Source of the DNA: Chromera velia
Lineage: Eukaryota > Sar > Chromeraceae
Assembly (NCBI GenBank): GCA_018398765.1
Contig: JAHBMJ010001482.1
Coordinates: 1-24,589, forward strand
Reading direction: 5' to 3'
DNA length: 24,589 bases
The notes below the pieces were generated by a model. The model had not been told where the DNA came from, did no database searches, and worked only from the letters and a program-made list of their open reading frames with translations. A program made the translations under genes and the position numbers. Below, piece by piece: positions 1 through 10,500 of the stretch; the stretch's first letter is position 1, and every line of letters begins with the position of its first letter.

Positions 1-650
1 CCCCCCCCGCGGGAAAAGCCGCAGAATCCCCCCTCCCCCAGGAAAAAAGCCCGGGGATGCAGCCTGTCACTTTCCGGGGCCACTGACGCACGCATACATG
101 AGGACGCGGGTTCATGCACGCTTTTCTAGACCATTTGGGGCGGGATCTTTCCGGGGCCTTTTTTTGGTGAAAGACACCTGACGCACGCACATTTGGCGCA
201 CATTCAGCCTTTCGGGACCGGCTTTTTACCGAAAGACAGCGTGTACGCACGTAGGCTGGGGTATTTCTGTTTTCTAAGTATCCCCCGCTTCGCTTTCCGG
301 GGCTATCTAATGCAAACAAGCTTGCGAACGGCCCCGGAAAGCAAGAAAAATGAGAACTTCACGATTGACGCACGCCGGCCAGCCGATCAAGCAGTTATGC
401 CGACCCCCCCCCCCATGGGAAAAGCTGCAGAACCCCCTCTCCCCCAGAAAAAAAGCCCGGGGATGCAGCTTATCGCTTTCCGGGCCTACTAACGCACACA
501 TGCATGATGACGCGGGTTTATGCACGCTTTTCTGGACCATTTGAGGCGGGATCTTTCCAGGGTCTTTTTTTGGTGAAAGACACGCATGCATGGGCTAGGG
601 TATTTTTATTTTGTAAATGCTCCCTGCTTTGCTTTTCGGGGCTATGTCTG
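1..650. repeat. Diverged direct (tandem) repeat, two copies
   Basis: Bases 1-180 recur, diverged, at about 405-590. The run ending CCCGGGGATGCAG lies at about 50-62 and again at about 456-468, an offset of 406 bases. The later part (GGGGTATTTCTGTTTTC at about 256) recurs near 594 with an offset of only about 338, so the second copy has lost roughly 65 bases. Each unit carries CTTTCCGGGGCC-type motifs, ACGCACGCA runs and a C-rich stretch. Small open frames here, including two antisense to each other, do not look like protein. The repeat is cut by the window edge, so the number of copies is unknown. It could be a local satellite or the end of a mobile element. Confidence 0.7.
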
Positions 651-1634
651 GCGCTGTAGGCCTCTACGTGGCGGCGACCGGCGGAGGATCCGGCCGCTAC
701 TATTATAATTGCTTAACGATACACCTTTATACATCACCGAAATTGTATAACCAAAAAAATCTCATTGAGCCATCGCACTGAATAGCTTAAAACCTGCCAA
801 GATGACAAAGACGTACATCTCTGAGATTTTTACATGTTCTTTAATGTTCTTCTCTGTATTTTCTGTTTTGCAGTGGTGTCAGTTACCTGATTAGTTACCC
901 TATAGTTTCTAATAGTTTCACTTTTTGTTCTTCAACCGACCATGAATTAGTTTTCCTTTGTTTCACATAGTTTCACATTTCTATACCAGTACGGAGAAAC
1001 TTACACTGTCACACATAACTTGACAGCCTGCAGACGACTTTTACTGTTTAAGTTGTATAGTTCAACTGCTTAAAGGTAGTGTGCACACTGCAGAGCAGCT
1101 CAAACCTAGTCAAACCTGTACGATTCTCTAAGTTTTACTCTCCAAGTCATATATTTAGATCAATTTATGTTTGAACAATCAGTTTTTACATACTCAATGT
1201 CTAGATCAGTGTCATGAGTCAATAACTTAAATGTTTTACGTTCCAATATACATTTAAAAGTATAGAAATTTATGTAAATTGACTATTCCAATTAATACCA
1301 TCTGAATAAGATTCATGTTACACAAGATTTAACACTCTAATTGTATGGCAATATATGGCAATGTACGCGGTACACGGTATAGTACGCCCAAATTGCGGTC
1401 CTAGTAACACGGGCCTAGTTGCAGGCCAACTTGCGGCCCAATATAAAATCATAGTTTACTAGAGAAAAATCAAATAGAACTATTTAATTTGCATTAATTT
1501 GTATATGGTAGATTATAATAGGGTTACCTTTGTTGCGAGTAGTTAAGAGAGTCTATGTATAAAAATGTTTAATAAAAGCATGAACTCTCAAGTTGACTTT
1601 TAATTACGCGAGACTGCGGACGAGCCAAACCAAT
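651..1634. other. AT-rich intergenic stretch, no gene seen
   Basis: After a short GC-rich join at about 645-690 the sequence becomes markedly AT-rich, with scattered stops in all frames and no splice-framed coding stretch that I can support. There is a duplicated ATATGGCAAT near 1347-1361. It contrasts with the roughly balanced composition of the cyclin and EF-hand loci and resembles the AT-rich block at 18750-22700. Confidence 0.6.
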
Positions 1635-1968
1635 GAAACCATGTAGTTTCGCAGTATAGGGATTCTCTTCCCCCCGCCATTTTGAAAAAACCAAGTCACG
1701 GCACCCTCGATCTCTTAATTGACTTCTATTCAAGTTGGTCCTAAAGACGGCAAAGTGAATCAAGAGACCCTGTCGATCTCTGCATACACTGCAGGAAAGC
1801 GACTGCTCTTGGGGGATCAACCGACAAGAGCTAGATGATGTGAGCCATCTCTGCACCGAACTAATTAGATTCATTGAGCTGGAGACGAAAGCATGCACGT
1901 TAGAGAGTGTCGAGGATGAGAAGGAAGAACTAAGGAAGAGTAAGACGACCAGATGGAAGGCAGGGTGA
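1635..1968 (+). pseudogene. Decayed coding region in three successive frames
   Basis: Three overlapping open stretches read like protein, each in a different frame. The first (1637-1744) contains LPPAILKKPSHGTLDLLIDF. The second (about 1716-1838) contains VGPKDGKVNQETLSISAYTA. The third (1759-1968) contains INRQELDDVSHLCTELIRF followed by an E/K-rich helix (VEDEKEELRKSK). Each is followed by a stop, and the order suggests one ancestral reading frame broken by small indels. The pattern of a short helical LLxFY segment and then a longer helical segment recalls the N-terminal part of Crypton-type tyrosine recombinases, but no catalytic residues are visible and this is only a guess. Introns could in principle explain the frame changes, but the segments overlap and no good splice sites separate the first two. 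The overlapping minus-strand frame (1569-2081) is serine-rich and looks like an antisense shadow. Confidence 0.4.
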
Positions 1969-2708
1969 TCACCAGCCAAAGAGCAAAGCCGACCGTCTGA
2001 GAGGTTTCTGAATTCTTTCCACGTACGTGCATATTCCCTTGCGTGCTCCAAAACAGGTCTGTCTGCGCACAGCTTTCCCATTCAATTCTTTTGCCCTCGT
2101 TCCTTCCTTCCTGCTTCACGGGCAGGGCTTGGTCCTGCTTCGTCTGTCTGTTTTTTCTTTAATTTTCAGTTAGTAAGCTGTTCTCATCAAAGCAAAAGAG
2201 AAAAAAAAGTGGAACGATCTTTCCTAAGGTCGTGCAATCTGTTTAGTGATACACGTACTTCCTGCTGCATGTCGTGACTTGGAACCACTTCGCTGTGCTG
2301 ATGCCATGCCATGCCTCATCAAACAGAACAGATCGACAAGGGAAAAAAGAGACAACACAACGGAAGGGATGAAACGAACAAATCAGGGCAGACATCCACA
2401 AGAGAAGAAAAGAGGGCCGCCCAGAGTGCAGACAGGACGGAGAGAAGAAAGAAGAGAGAAGAGAGGAAGCAAGCAAGGAAGGAAGGAGATGACCTCGAGA
2501 GAGGGCCTCCAGCGAGACGAGGCCGAAATGCTACTCGATCATTCGAATAGAAAGACCATCAATCAGGAAACGCAATTCAGTCAGGCAATGAAGGGAGAAA
2601 GGAGCTCGGGAGAGGTGAGGTCTAGTGGAGAGCAAACCGAATGAACGAACGAACGAACGAAAGAGAGGGTGGGTGGAAGGATTCATTGTCATCATGCGGG
2701 GGAAACAA

Positions 2709-2732
2709 TGTGTGTGTGTGTGTGTGTGTGTG
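2709..2732. repeat. (TG)n microsatellite
   Basis: About twelve TG units in a row, inside non-coding DNA. Confidence 0.9.
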
Positions 2733-3256
2733 ACTGATTTGCAATGCTGGTTCAAACTTGGGAAATCAACATGACCCCCCAAGGAGCCAGAGGGTTTGGG
2801 GGAGTTGCGAAAAAGCAATCATTCGAAAGAAAAGAGGTAACGGCACTTCGTCTTTTGTATTGTTCTGTCTTCTAACACCCTTCAGCCTTTTTTGCCGTCT
2901 GCGTGTAGACGTATTCTTCCAACTCTGTTTCCTGCATGTAAGTGAAATTACGTTGGCTTCTCTCTCCCAGGATTCCGACAGGCCGGAGCGCTCTATAACA
3001 CACTGCACTGCACAAGCAACCTACCAAGAGGAAGGGTACCCAACCACCCCTTCACATGCAGAGACAGATGGGACTGGAAGTATGAATTGGAGTTTGATGA
3101 ATTGATTGATGGACTGGATCGACGTCTCTGCTTTTGCACTTTCATCTTAACTTCAACTGGCTGAAGAGATCTCTATCCAGCTCCGGACAGCCAATATCTT
3201 CTGCTGTTCCCTTCTCTTTCCTTTATTTATGCATGAATTCAGGCCGTCTGTCTACA

Positions 3257-3266
3257 TGTGTGTGTG

Positions 3267-3320
<54 letters not shown>
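3257..3320. repeat. (TG)n microsatellite
   Basis: About thirty TG units with one TTTG interruption, followed by TCTG repeats and CCGTCTGTCTGTC. Confidence 0.9.
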
Positions 3321-3851
3321 TGCCCGTCTGTCTGTCTTCCCTTCGTTCTATTTTCCTGCAGCCTTCTCTCCTTTTCTGTTCATTCTTCCTTAGTTTCGAC
3401 AGACAGCAAGGTCGCAAACCCTCTCCAAGCTCAATGAATTAAATCCACCCGCCCCTTCCTCGAGACGTTCGAACAGGCTGGACAACGTCACAAAGATAGA
3501 GCTAGAAGCACAATGGTTTCAAGGCCAGACCAGCAAGGATGCATCCAAACTGATGGCAAGGATGGTAGGAGCGGAGGGAAAAGAAAAGACAGAAGAGAAG
3601 CGGAGGGAGGGTTCATTGGGGACGCAATACAGCAGCATGCGACGAAAAAACGGGAAGGGCGGGGGGAGGGCAACTGAAAGAAATCCGTCGGGCACCTTCT
3701 TTCATTCCGCCCTTTCCTTCTTTCATTCCTCTGCACGCAGCCCCCTCCTCCCCTCATTTGTTTTGGTAATATCGACACAAGTAACAGTCTCTGAAGAGTG
3801 GCTGTATCACTCTATTGGAGAAAGCACAAGACTCCTGGACGCACTTTCCTC

Positions 3852-4069
3852 CTATGGTGTCCGTCCTGGATGCAAACGTTGAATTTTGAGTTCATGAATT
3901 GATTTGTTCCGGTCCGCCCATTTGTCCGGCAACAAGTCTGAAAGGAGGGCAAAAGGAGAAACATCATCAAGCATGAAGCTCTGATCCGTCCTTTCCTTGC
4001 CCTCGAGGGGATTGTTGAAGAGACCGACGACCCACACGATTGACATGCGTGCGGAGTTTTCTGCTTCAA
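3852..4069 (-). CDS. Possible terminal exon, unknown protein
   Basis: The minus strand reads about 70 residues to a stop at 3852 with good codon use (mostly C or G in third position). Segments include MSIVWVVGLFNNPLEGKERT, FMLDDVSPFALLSDLLPDKW and NKSIHELK. A plausible 3' splice site (TTTGGGATTGAAGCAG) ends at about 4070, just before the protein-like part. The frame also stays open further upstream through a poor-quality segment. It lies about 490 bp beyond the cyclin stop codon on the same strand, so it could be an alternative 3' exon of that gene, the end of a separate small gene (a possible first exon, MKAVRRNIVEDGPKN, lies at about 4150-4195), or a remnant. I do not recognise the family. 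Confidence 0.35.
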
Positions 4070-4399
4070 TCCCAAACACACAGACAGAAACGTAGAAGGG
4101 CAACTTTGGTCGAATCGAATAGAATAGAAGAATGGATGGATGGAAAACGCAGCATACATTCTTTGGACCATCTTCGACAATGTTCCGTCGTACGGCCTTC
4201 ATTTTATTTTTTCTTTCTTTCTTTCTCACACCTTGACGACTGCATGTGGAAGGAATATCGGCATCTAGTCCCTCCCTCTCTGTCAAAAGAAAAGAAAGCG
4301 AAAGGGAGGCCCTGCATGTGGCAAAAAGAGAAGAGACATGCTGCTGCGGAAGAGAAGGAGAAGAGGCTAGAGGGGGGACACATCACGTACCAATCGAGC

Positions 4400-4462
4400 A
4401 AGAAAGAAAGAAAGAAAGAAAGAAAGGAAGGGAGGAAGGAATGAGGGAAGGAAAGAAAGAAG
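4400..4462. repeat. (GAAA)n / GGAA purine tract
   Basis: AAAG units repeat from about 4400, then turn into GGAAGGGAGGAAGGAATG-type sequence. It lies just beyond the cyclin stop codon, in the likely 3' untranslated or flanking DNA of that gene. Confidence 0.8.
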
Positions 4463-4557
4463 GAACAAACTCTCAGTGCAGAAAAAGCTGATGAACCGCC
4501 ATCATTCCCCACTCCCACCTCCTTTCTTCTTCTTCTCCCCAGTTGTCTCCAACCTTT

Positions 4558-7500
4558 CTACCGAGTTGTCTGCCTATCAATGAGTGATGCCCCCCTGCGG
4601 CTTGCATACTGAGGAGCCCCAGCATGGACGGCTAATCTGTGGCCTTGAGGAGAAACCCCAGCGGCCACCTTTGCACCCCGCGGCCCAACTCCAACCGCAG
4701 GGGTGGTCAGATGGCTGACGCAGCTGCTTCCGAGAGTCGAAGAACTGTCGACTTCCCGATTCCCTCCGCCTCTTCCCTTCTGCTTATCTCGGCTACCCAA
4801 CGCTAGAGCAAACCAGGCGGCCATGGGGGGCCTGTTGCCCCCATGAACTTTGTCGTGAAGAGACGAGGTGGCGGAAGAGGGGGTATGGCAGTTCTGGGGA
4901 GGGTGCGTTACGATCGGATGGGGGGCAGCCTGCCTGGAGAAAACGGAATGGAAAGCGGCAGCGTGTGCCGAAGGGGGTGCGTAGACAAGAGAATGGATCG
5001 CGTTGGGGGGGGGAACCCTGTGTTCTCTGTCGGTCATCTCCGCGAGAGAATTTGTGGGGTAATCCGCCCCTGTGCTTCCGCAAAAGCTTCCTTGGGGTGC
5101 AGACGCGTGGGATGCGTAGTTCGACAGTGGTGACCTTTCTGCAGACACATGACCTGCCCTAAACAAGTTCGCAAACGGAGTGCCGTCTGCATTTCTACTG
5201 AGGTAGGTCTCTGCCCCGCAAAAATAACTTGCGTTGAGTTCTCCTTCGTTTTCATTGCATGGGATAATTAAATTTTCGGAGCAGTGCGTGACTCCGTCTA
5301 CGGCTTGACGGTGGCTCTGGTAGCAATGCGGGTCTACAAAAGACGCATCAGACGGGGGGAGACGGACAGGATTCTTGTCACGAAAACGAATTCCCCCAGG
5401 TGTGTCAACTTGCCCCCCTGGCCATATTGCAGAATTCTCCCATCCATTGCAGCCTCTTGGGGCGGGTTGCTGAGACGTTGTCAGGATGCGATGATTGGAT
5501 TGAGAAGGACCACTCGGGGTGCCCAAATTGGGGTTTGTGCAAGGGGTAGGCACGGGGAAAGGGGGGAGCGAGGACTGGTTGCCCACACCCGGCGGTACTC
5601 CTCCCGACGAGGCTCCCGTACGCCCGCAAGAGCTTCTTGACGTGGCTAAAACAACACCCGGCCCAGTGCCCCCACTAGATCCTGAACCCCCCCCCCTGGA
5701 TGCAGTGGGTCTTCTCGAAGACAAACAAGGGCGCCCAGGAAACCCTACCCCCCCCGCCAGAGAGAGAGAAGCTGCTGCTGCTGCTGCTGCTGTATCTCTG
5801 TCCAAATGCCCCCCAGCGGACGACGACGGATCGAAAGACGAAGACGAAGAGGCGCAGCAGCCCCCCGAGAGGGAGACAGAGGAGACTTGAGGAGTGCAAC
5901 GGTGAGGATTCGAGGGCACGGGGGGACAGGCCACCCCCCGGGGTCGGGACCAACCAGCACCTACAGATGACGCTGATGGAGGATTGCAGGGAGTCACCGT
6001 GCCCTGCCCACGGTGGGCGCGTGAGCTGCCTGGTTGTCTTCCCTGGTTGTCACTTGCGGCGGCTGCCTGGCGGCTGGAGAGACCCCGGTAGGTCCCTCCC
6101 GGAGTCGGAATATTTTCGGCTTCTCCTCCTGGGTGTCGCCCGCTCAGAAGGGCGTGATCGTGCAGGTGGGCGAGTGAGAGGGAAAGAGAAGGGGGGACAG
6201 ACGGACGCGGAGGGCATCCCGCCCCCTGCACTCCTCCTCCTCCTTCTGCACCGTCAACCCTGCCGCCGCCGTGCAGATGAAGATCCCCTTCGTTCTCTGT
6301 CTGCACATGGGACCGCCGAGAAGAAGCAGAGGCCGAGGGAGGCCTGGGGTGTCCCTGAAGGGAGGGGCACTGCTGCTGCTGCTGCTGTTCTGAGGGTGCA
6401 GGCCGAAGCCTGGCGGAAAGGGACACGGCGACGCCACCAGAACAGGACCCAGAGGCTGACGCACTCGTGGGCCTGCTCACTGACAGAGAGCCGAACATTG
6501 ATGACTGCCCACTCCCCCGGCCTCCGTGGTTTCCTCCAGGGTATGCGCTGGCAGATGTGGTCGCTGTTGAATTTGAGACGGAAAAGGCGGGAACGCCCAT
6601 CCCGTTGGTGTCAGTCCTCACGCGGGCAGAACGACACCGAGCTGTATCGGAGCCTGTGTCCTGCAGAAACAATTGAACGGATGCGTGAACTTGAGTAGGT
6701 GTATATGCAATGTGTACTAGATTGATTCCATCTTTGCTGGCGAGTGCGTATGCTGGATCGAAATTGGTACTGCATGAAAGCGAAAGCAGAGGCATGATCA
6801 GTTCAAACAACAGACTTTCCTTTGTGTTTCTCGTTCTTCGTGCCTCCTGCCTTACTTGAGGGGGACAGGCAATATTTTTGACCTTCTTTTTCATTTTCTC
6901 CTTCTCTTTCTTTCTTTCCTTCCTTTCATGGTTTAATTCCCCTGGTATTGGACCATGGTTCTCATGACTGACTGTTGTCGCGTCACTCTTCAGATTCTTC
7001 ACTCTCGCCGTTCTGATGTGTCGTCCGCTTCCTCCTCCCCTCTCGGCTCTGCAAGTGTTCACACTGGATGTGGTGGTGGTGGTGGTGGTGTGGAAGTACG
7101 CGCCTGCCCCACTCTCTTCCTCCCTCACTGCATACTTGCTTCCCCCCATCACATGAAAATTGTTCCCTTGCTGTTGCTGCTGTTGTTGTTGATACCGCGA
7201 GGCATCGGACTGCGGCTTTCTCTCTCGTCTGCTGAGACTCTCCCTGTCAGCCTGCTCCAAGGCCATGCCGCGTTGGAGAGGACCCGACGCCGTGGTCGGT
7301 CGCACACGGGCGGATGCCGCAGAGGCAGGACGCGTAGAGGAAGCGAAAGTAGAACTGCCATTTCCCCGCAGAACAACGGAAGGGGCACCAGAAGGGGGAG
7401 TGTCCCTGGGTCCCCCCGCCCCGCCGCCACATCCTCCCCGACCACCGACGGTTCTGGTCCGAAGAACACCCCCTCTTGAATAATTTGAGTTGGCGCTGTT

Positions 7501-10500
7501 GTCCCCCACCGAGGATGCAACAGGGGTGGAATTTGGAGCCCCCTTGCTGCGGTGCTGCTGATGGAGACGGCCGACTAGGTCGACCACCGTGGCTTTTGAG
7601 GACACGGGAGACGCGGAGATGGTGTTTGTGTTCGTGTTCGTTCTCGAGGACGGAGAGACTCCCGGGCCCCCGGTCTGTTGGCCGTACGTTGCATTTGAAT
7701 ACGGTGCCTTCTTCAGGTTCTTGCAAGAGGCATCTGCGAGGCTTCTGCAGTCTGCTCTATCGTTTCTTTCTCTTCTGCTAGTGCAGGTGGTGCTCCGTTG
7801 AGACTGAGTAGGCCTAGAGGAAAAGGGGGCAAGGGAAGGGACGGGAATGGGCTTTGCCTCGGAGGGCAGAGAGTCTTTATCGGTGTATGTGTCTACGGAG
7901 CCCTCTCCGTCCGTCGGTGCCCTCAATGGCATGCGAGTAGGGCGCCAGGCCGAATCCAAAATCGAACAGTCACCTGCTGAAATTCGTTTGCACAACTGCA
8001 CACAGAAAGAAAGAAAGCAGAAAGAGGGAGGGAGAGAAAGAGCAGACCAAGACAGGAAGGAACGTCGAGTCGAGTCACGGTACATTTAAAGCAGCAGACA
8101 AGAAAAAGAGGGAAAAAAGAGAGAGGACAGAAGCGCTGGACGGACACAGAGAAGAACGGCACATAGAGAATCACACACAAAGCAGACAAGGACAGAAGCA
8201 GACAAATTGAAAGCAAATGAGTGAGACTGGAACACAAAAACGCCTCCCAGAAGCACGAAGGCGAAATCGGTTTCTGCTCTTAGTCACCAAAGACATAAAC
8301 TTCTCTCTGTCTCTTTCTGTATGTACGTGTGTCTACTCGGCCGTCAACAAAAGAGACCTTGCAACAGCTGTTCCCCCCCTACCCTCCCTCCCTCGCTTCT
8401 GACCGACCGACCCGACAGAATTCCACTGTAGTCAAACCCATCCGCCTGCATTCATTCGTCAATGCATTCATTAAGGAAATCATCCCGTTCAGTCCTTCTT
8501 TAATTTTCCCCCTCTTTCCTTATGCCATCACTTGCTTCCTGGCTTTGTTTCGTTCGATCGTTTTCTCCACGACACTGAGGAAAGGACCAACATGCAAGGC
8601 ACAACAGATAGGGAGTCCTGTGTACACGTACATACACACGCTCTTAGGCGCCCATGCCGACATCCACACATTCACTGACTCACTGGGTCTCATCAATTTA
8701 GTGACCTTTTAGTTTACTGTACGCAATTTACGAAGTGTTTCACCCACTTATTCACTCATTCTCTATCTCTGTCACGCACTCAGTCGCCCCACCCGCTCAC
8801 CTAATCAGCAACCCACGCATTCCCTTATTCTCTTTTGACAGGAAGCAGATTTTCTCGTTCTGCATTCTTCTTTACTCATGACAAACACAGATAGGAAGAG
8901 GGAGACACAGAAGGAAGAAAGTTCAAGTCTCTCCAGAACCTTTTCTCCATCGTTGCCTCTCTTTATCCCATTCCTTCCCGCCCCCGGTCCCTCTGTACGT
9001 GTGTGCGCGCGCCTCTGTCTGCCTCTCAGTCTACCAATTAAGCTGAGTCAGGTTTCCCCTGATCCAAACCACCCATTCACCACGCACTCGCTGACCGACC
9101 GACCGACCGACCATTCACAAATGTCCAAGAAGTCGACTTCCAGCCGCGCCAATTCGTCCTTCTGAAGGCCTCCCACCTGCACGCACCGAATCAGGTTCAG
9201 TCAACACGGATGAGAAAAAAATTTCTGAAGAGGGGAAACAAAAGAAAAGGAAAGTCTCGGAAAGGAAGCTGCGCAAAAAGGCGAAAAGAGGAAGAAAACG
9301 AACGATGGGACAGTTCACAAAAGAAAAAAACAAAAGAAGAAATGAGAGGAAGACAAAGGACATGAAAGGAAAGGAAGTTAGAGGAATGAGATGGGCCCTT
9401 TTCTGGCAGGGAAGTGTCAGCAGCTTCTTGGACCAAGGGGGATCCTTTTTTCGAATGCACAACGTCTGCGTGCGTGCATGTGTACGTTTATTCTTTGCGC
9501 TCTCATCTTTCGACAACGTGCAGTGGTAGAATCAGCAGGTCATTCTCTTTCTATTCCAATGGTCATTCTCTTTCGATTCCATTTGTTCACGTCTATGAAT
9601 AAGGCAGTCTGATGTCTCAGAAAAATAGAGAGAGAACGACAAGAAGGTCATGGAGAGCAAGCATCTTGCGAAACACTAAGGAACGGAGAAGCAAGCGAGG
9701 ATTTGAGTTCCCCTGTCGGCTGTTGGCGACTTGCCTTTGCCCAATAGTGCGTGTGGTAGTGTTTGTCGTGGAAGACTTTGTTTGTCAGCATCGCCGCCGT
9801 GATGGTCAGTCTGTGTGCAGTCAGTTTGTTGAACTGGAAGGAGCTGTGTTTGCTTGTAAGAACTCGAGATAGATAGGCGACCAGCACAATCAGTGCGCTG
9901 GCATCCAGATCTGCAGCAATGAGGAACAGAGGCTTGCACCTTTTGAAATCAACGACAGGCGAGTACCTCCACACGAAAAGATCCAACAGCTGTACTGACG
10001 CACGCCCATAGGATCTCCACAACACCATGCAGTCTTGCCGCAACGACGGAAACGTGTAGTTCGGCTGAGAGGACGACCCTCGAAACCGTCCGAACAGGGG
10101 CACACAAGTGTTGCAAACATCACAAAAATCTATGATACGCGGTAGAGGGATCGTTCCCATGTACACCTGGGGCCTTCTCTTCAAAGGGGGACGAAAGAAG
10201 AACACAGGCACAACGCAACGATTTACTTCACACACATGTGTTGTTGGAAGAGCAAGATGCACTGACTTGTGAACTTCATGATCCGGTCGGAGATGTATTC
10301 TCCGATTGGGACAGCAGGGGGGTGCTGGGAATGGAAAGGTGACATCGCGTCTGCAGGTGAACAACACATGAATGTGCGTTGCAGGGGAATATCTATACTG
10401 GAACAGGATATGTGTTGGACGTACTGGGCTTTCGACGTCGCAAGAGAAGACTGACCGTCGTCCTCTGGGGCAACGCCGAGAGAGGCCATCTTGTCTATTA

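Larger units (their letters stand above)
1969..3851. other. Simple-sequence intergenic DNA
   Basis: The strand is purine-rich at 2330-2660 (GAAGAGAGAAG runs, AACG repeats at 2641-2660) and elsewhere alternates between purine-rich and pyrimidine-rich. Open frames here are K/R/E-rich on one strand and S/F/L-rich on the other, the signature of low-complexity DNA rather than genes. One plus-strand piece near 3480-3560 (IELEAQWFQGQTSKDASKL) reads a little like protein but has no neighbouring exon. Confidence 0.6.

Noticed and set aside
4204-4518. Antisense frame rich in F, S and L
   Set aside because: It is the reverse of GAAA/GGAA purine repeats and ends in repeat DNA; no protein-like composition.
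5700-6698. 332-codon plus-strand frame
   Set aside because: Antisense shadow of the cyclin tail; GC-rich coding DNA leaves long open frames on the other strand.
9648-10367. 239-codon minus-strand frame as a separate gene
   Set aside because: It overlaps exon 2 of the cyclin; its first half is intron 1 and its last 29 codons are the unspliced start of the GC-AG intron.
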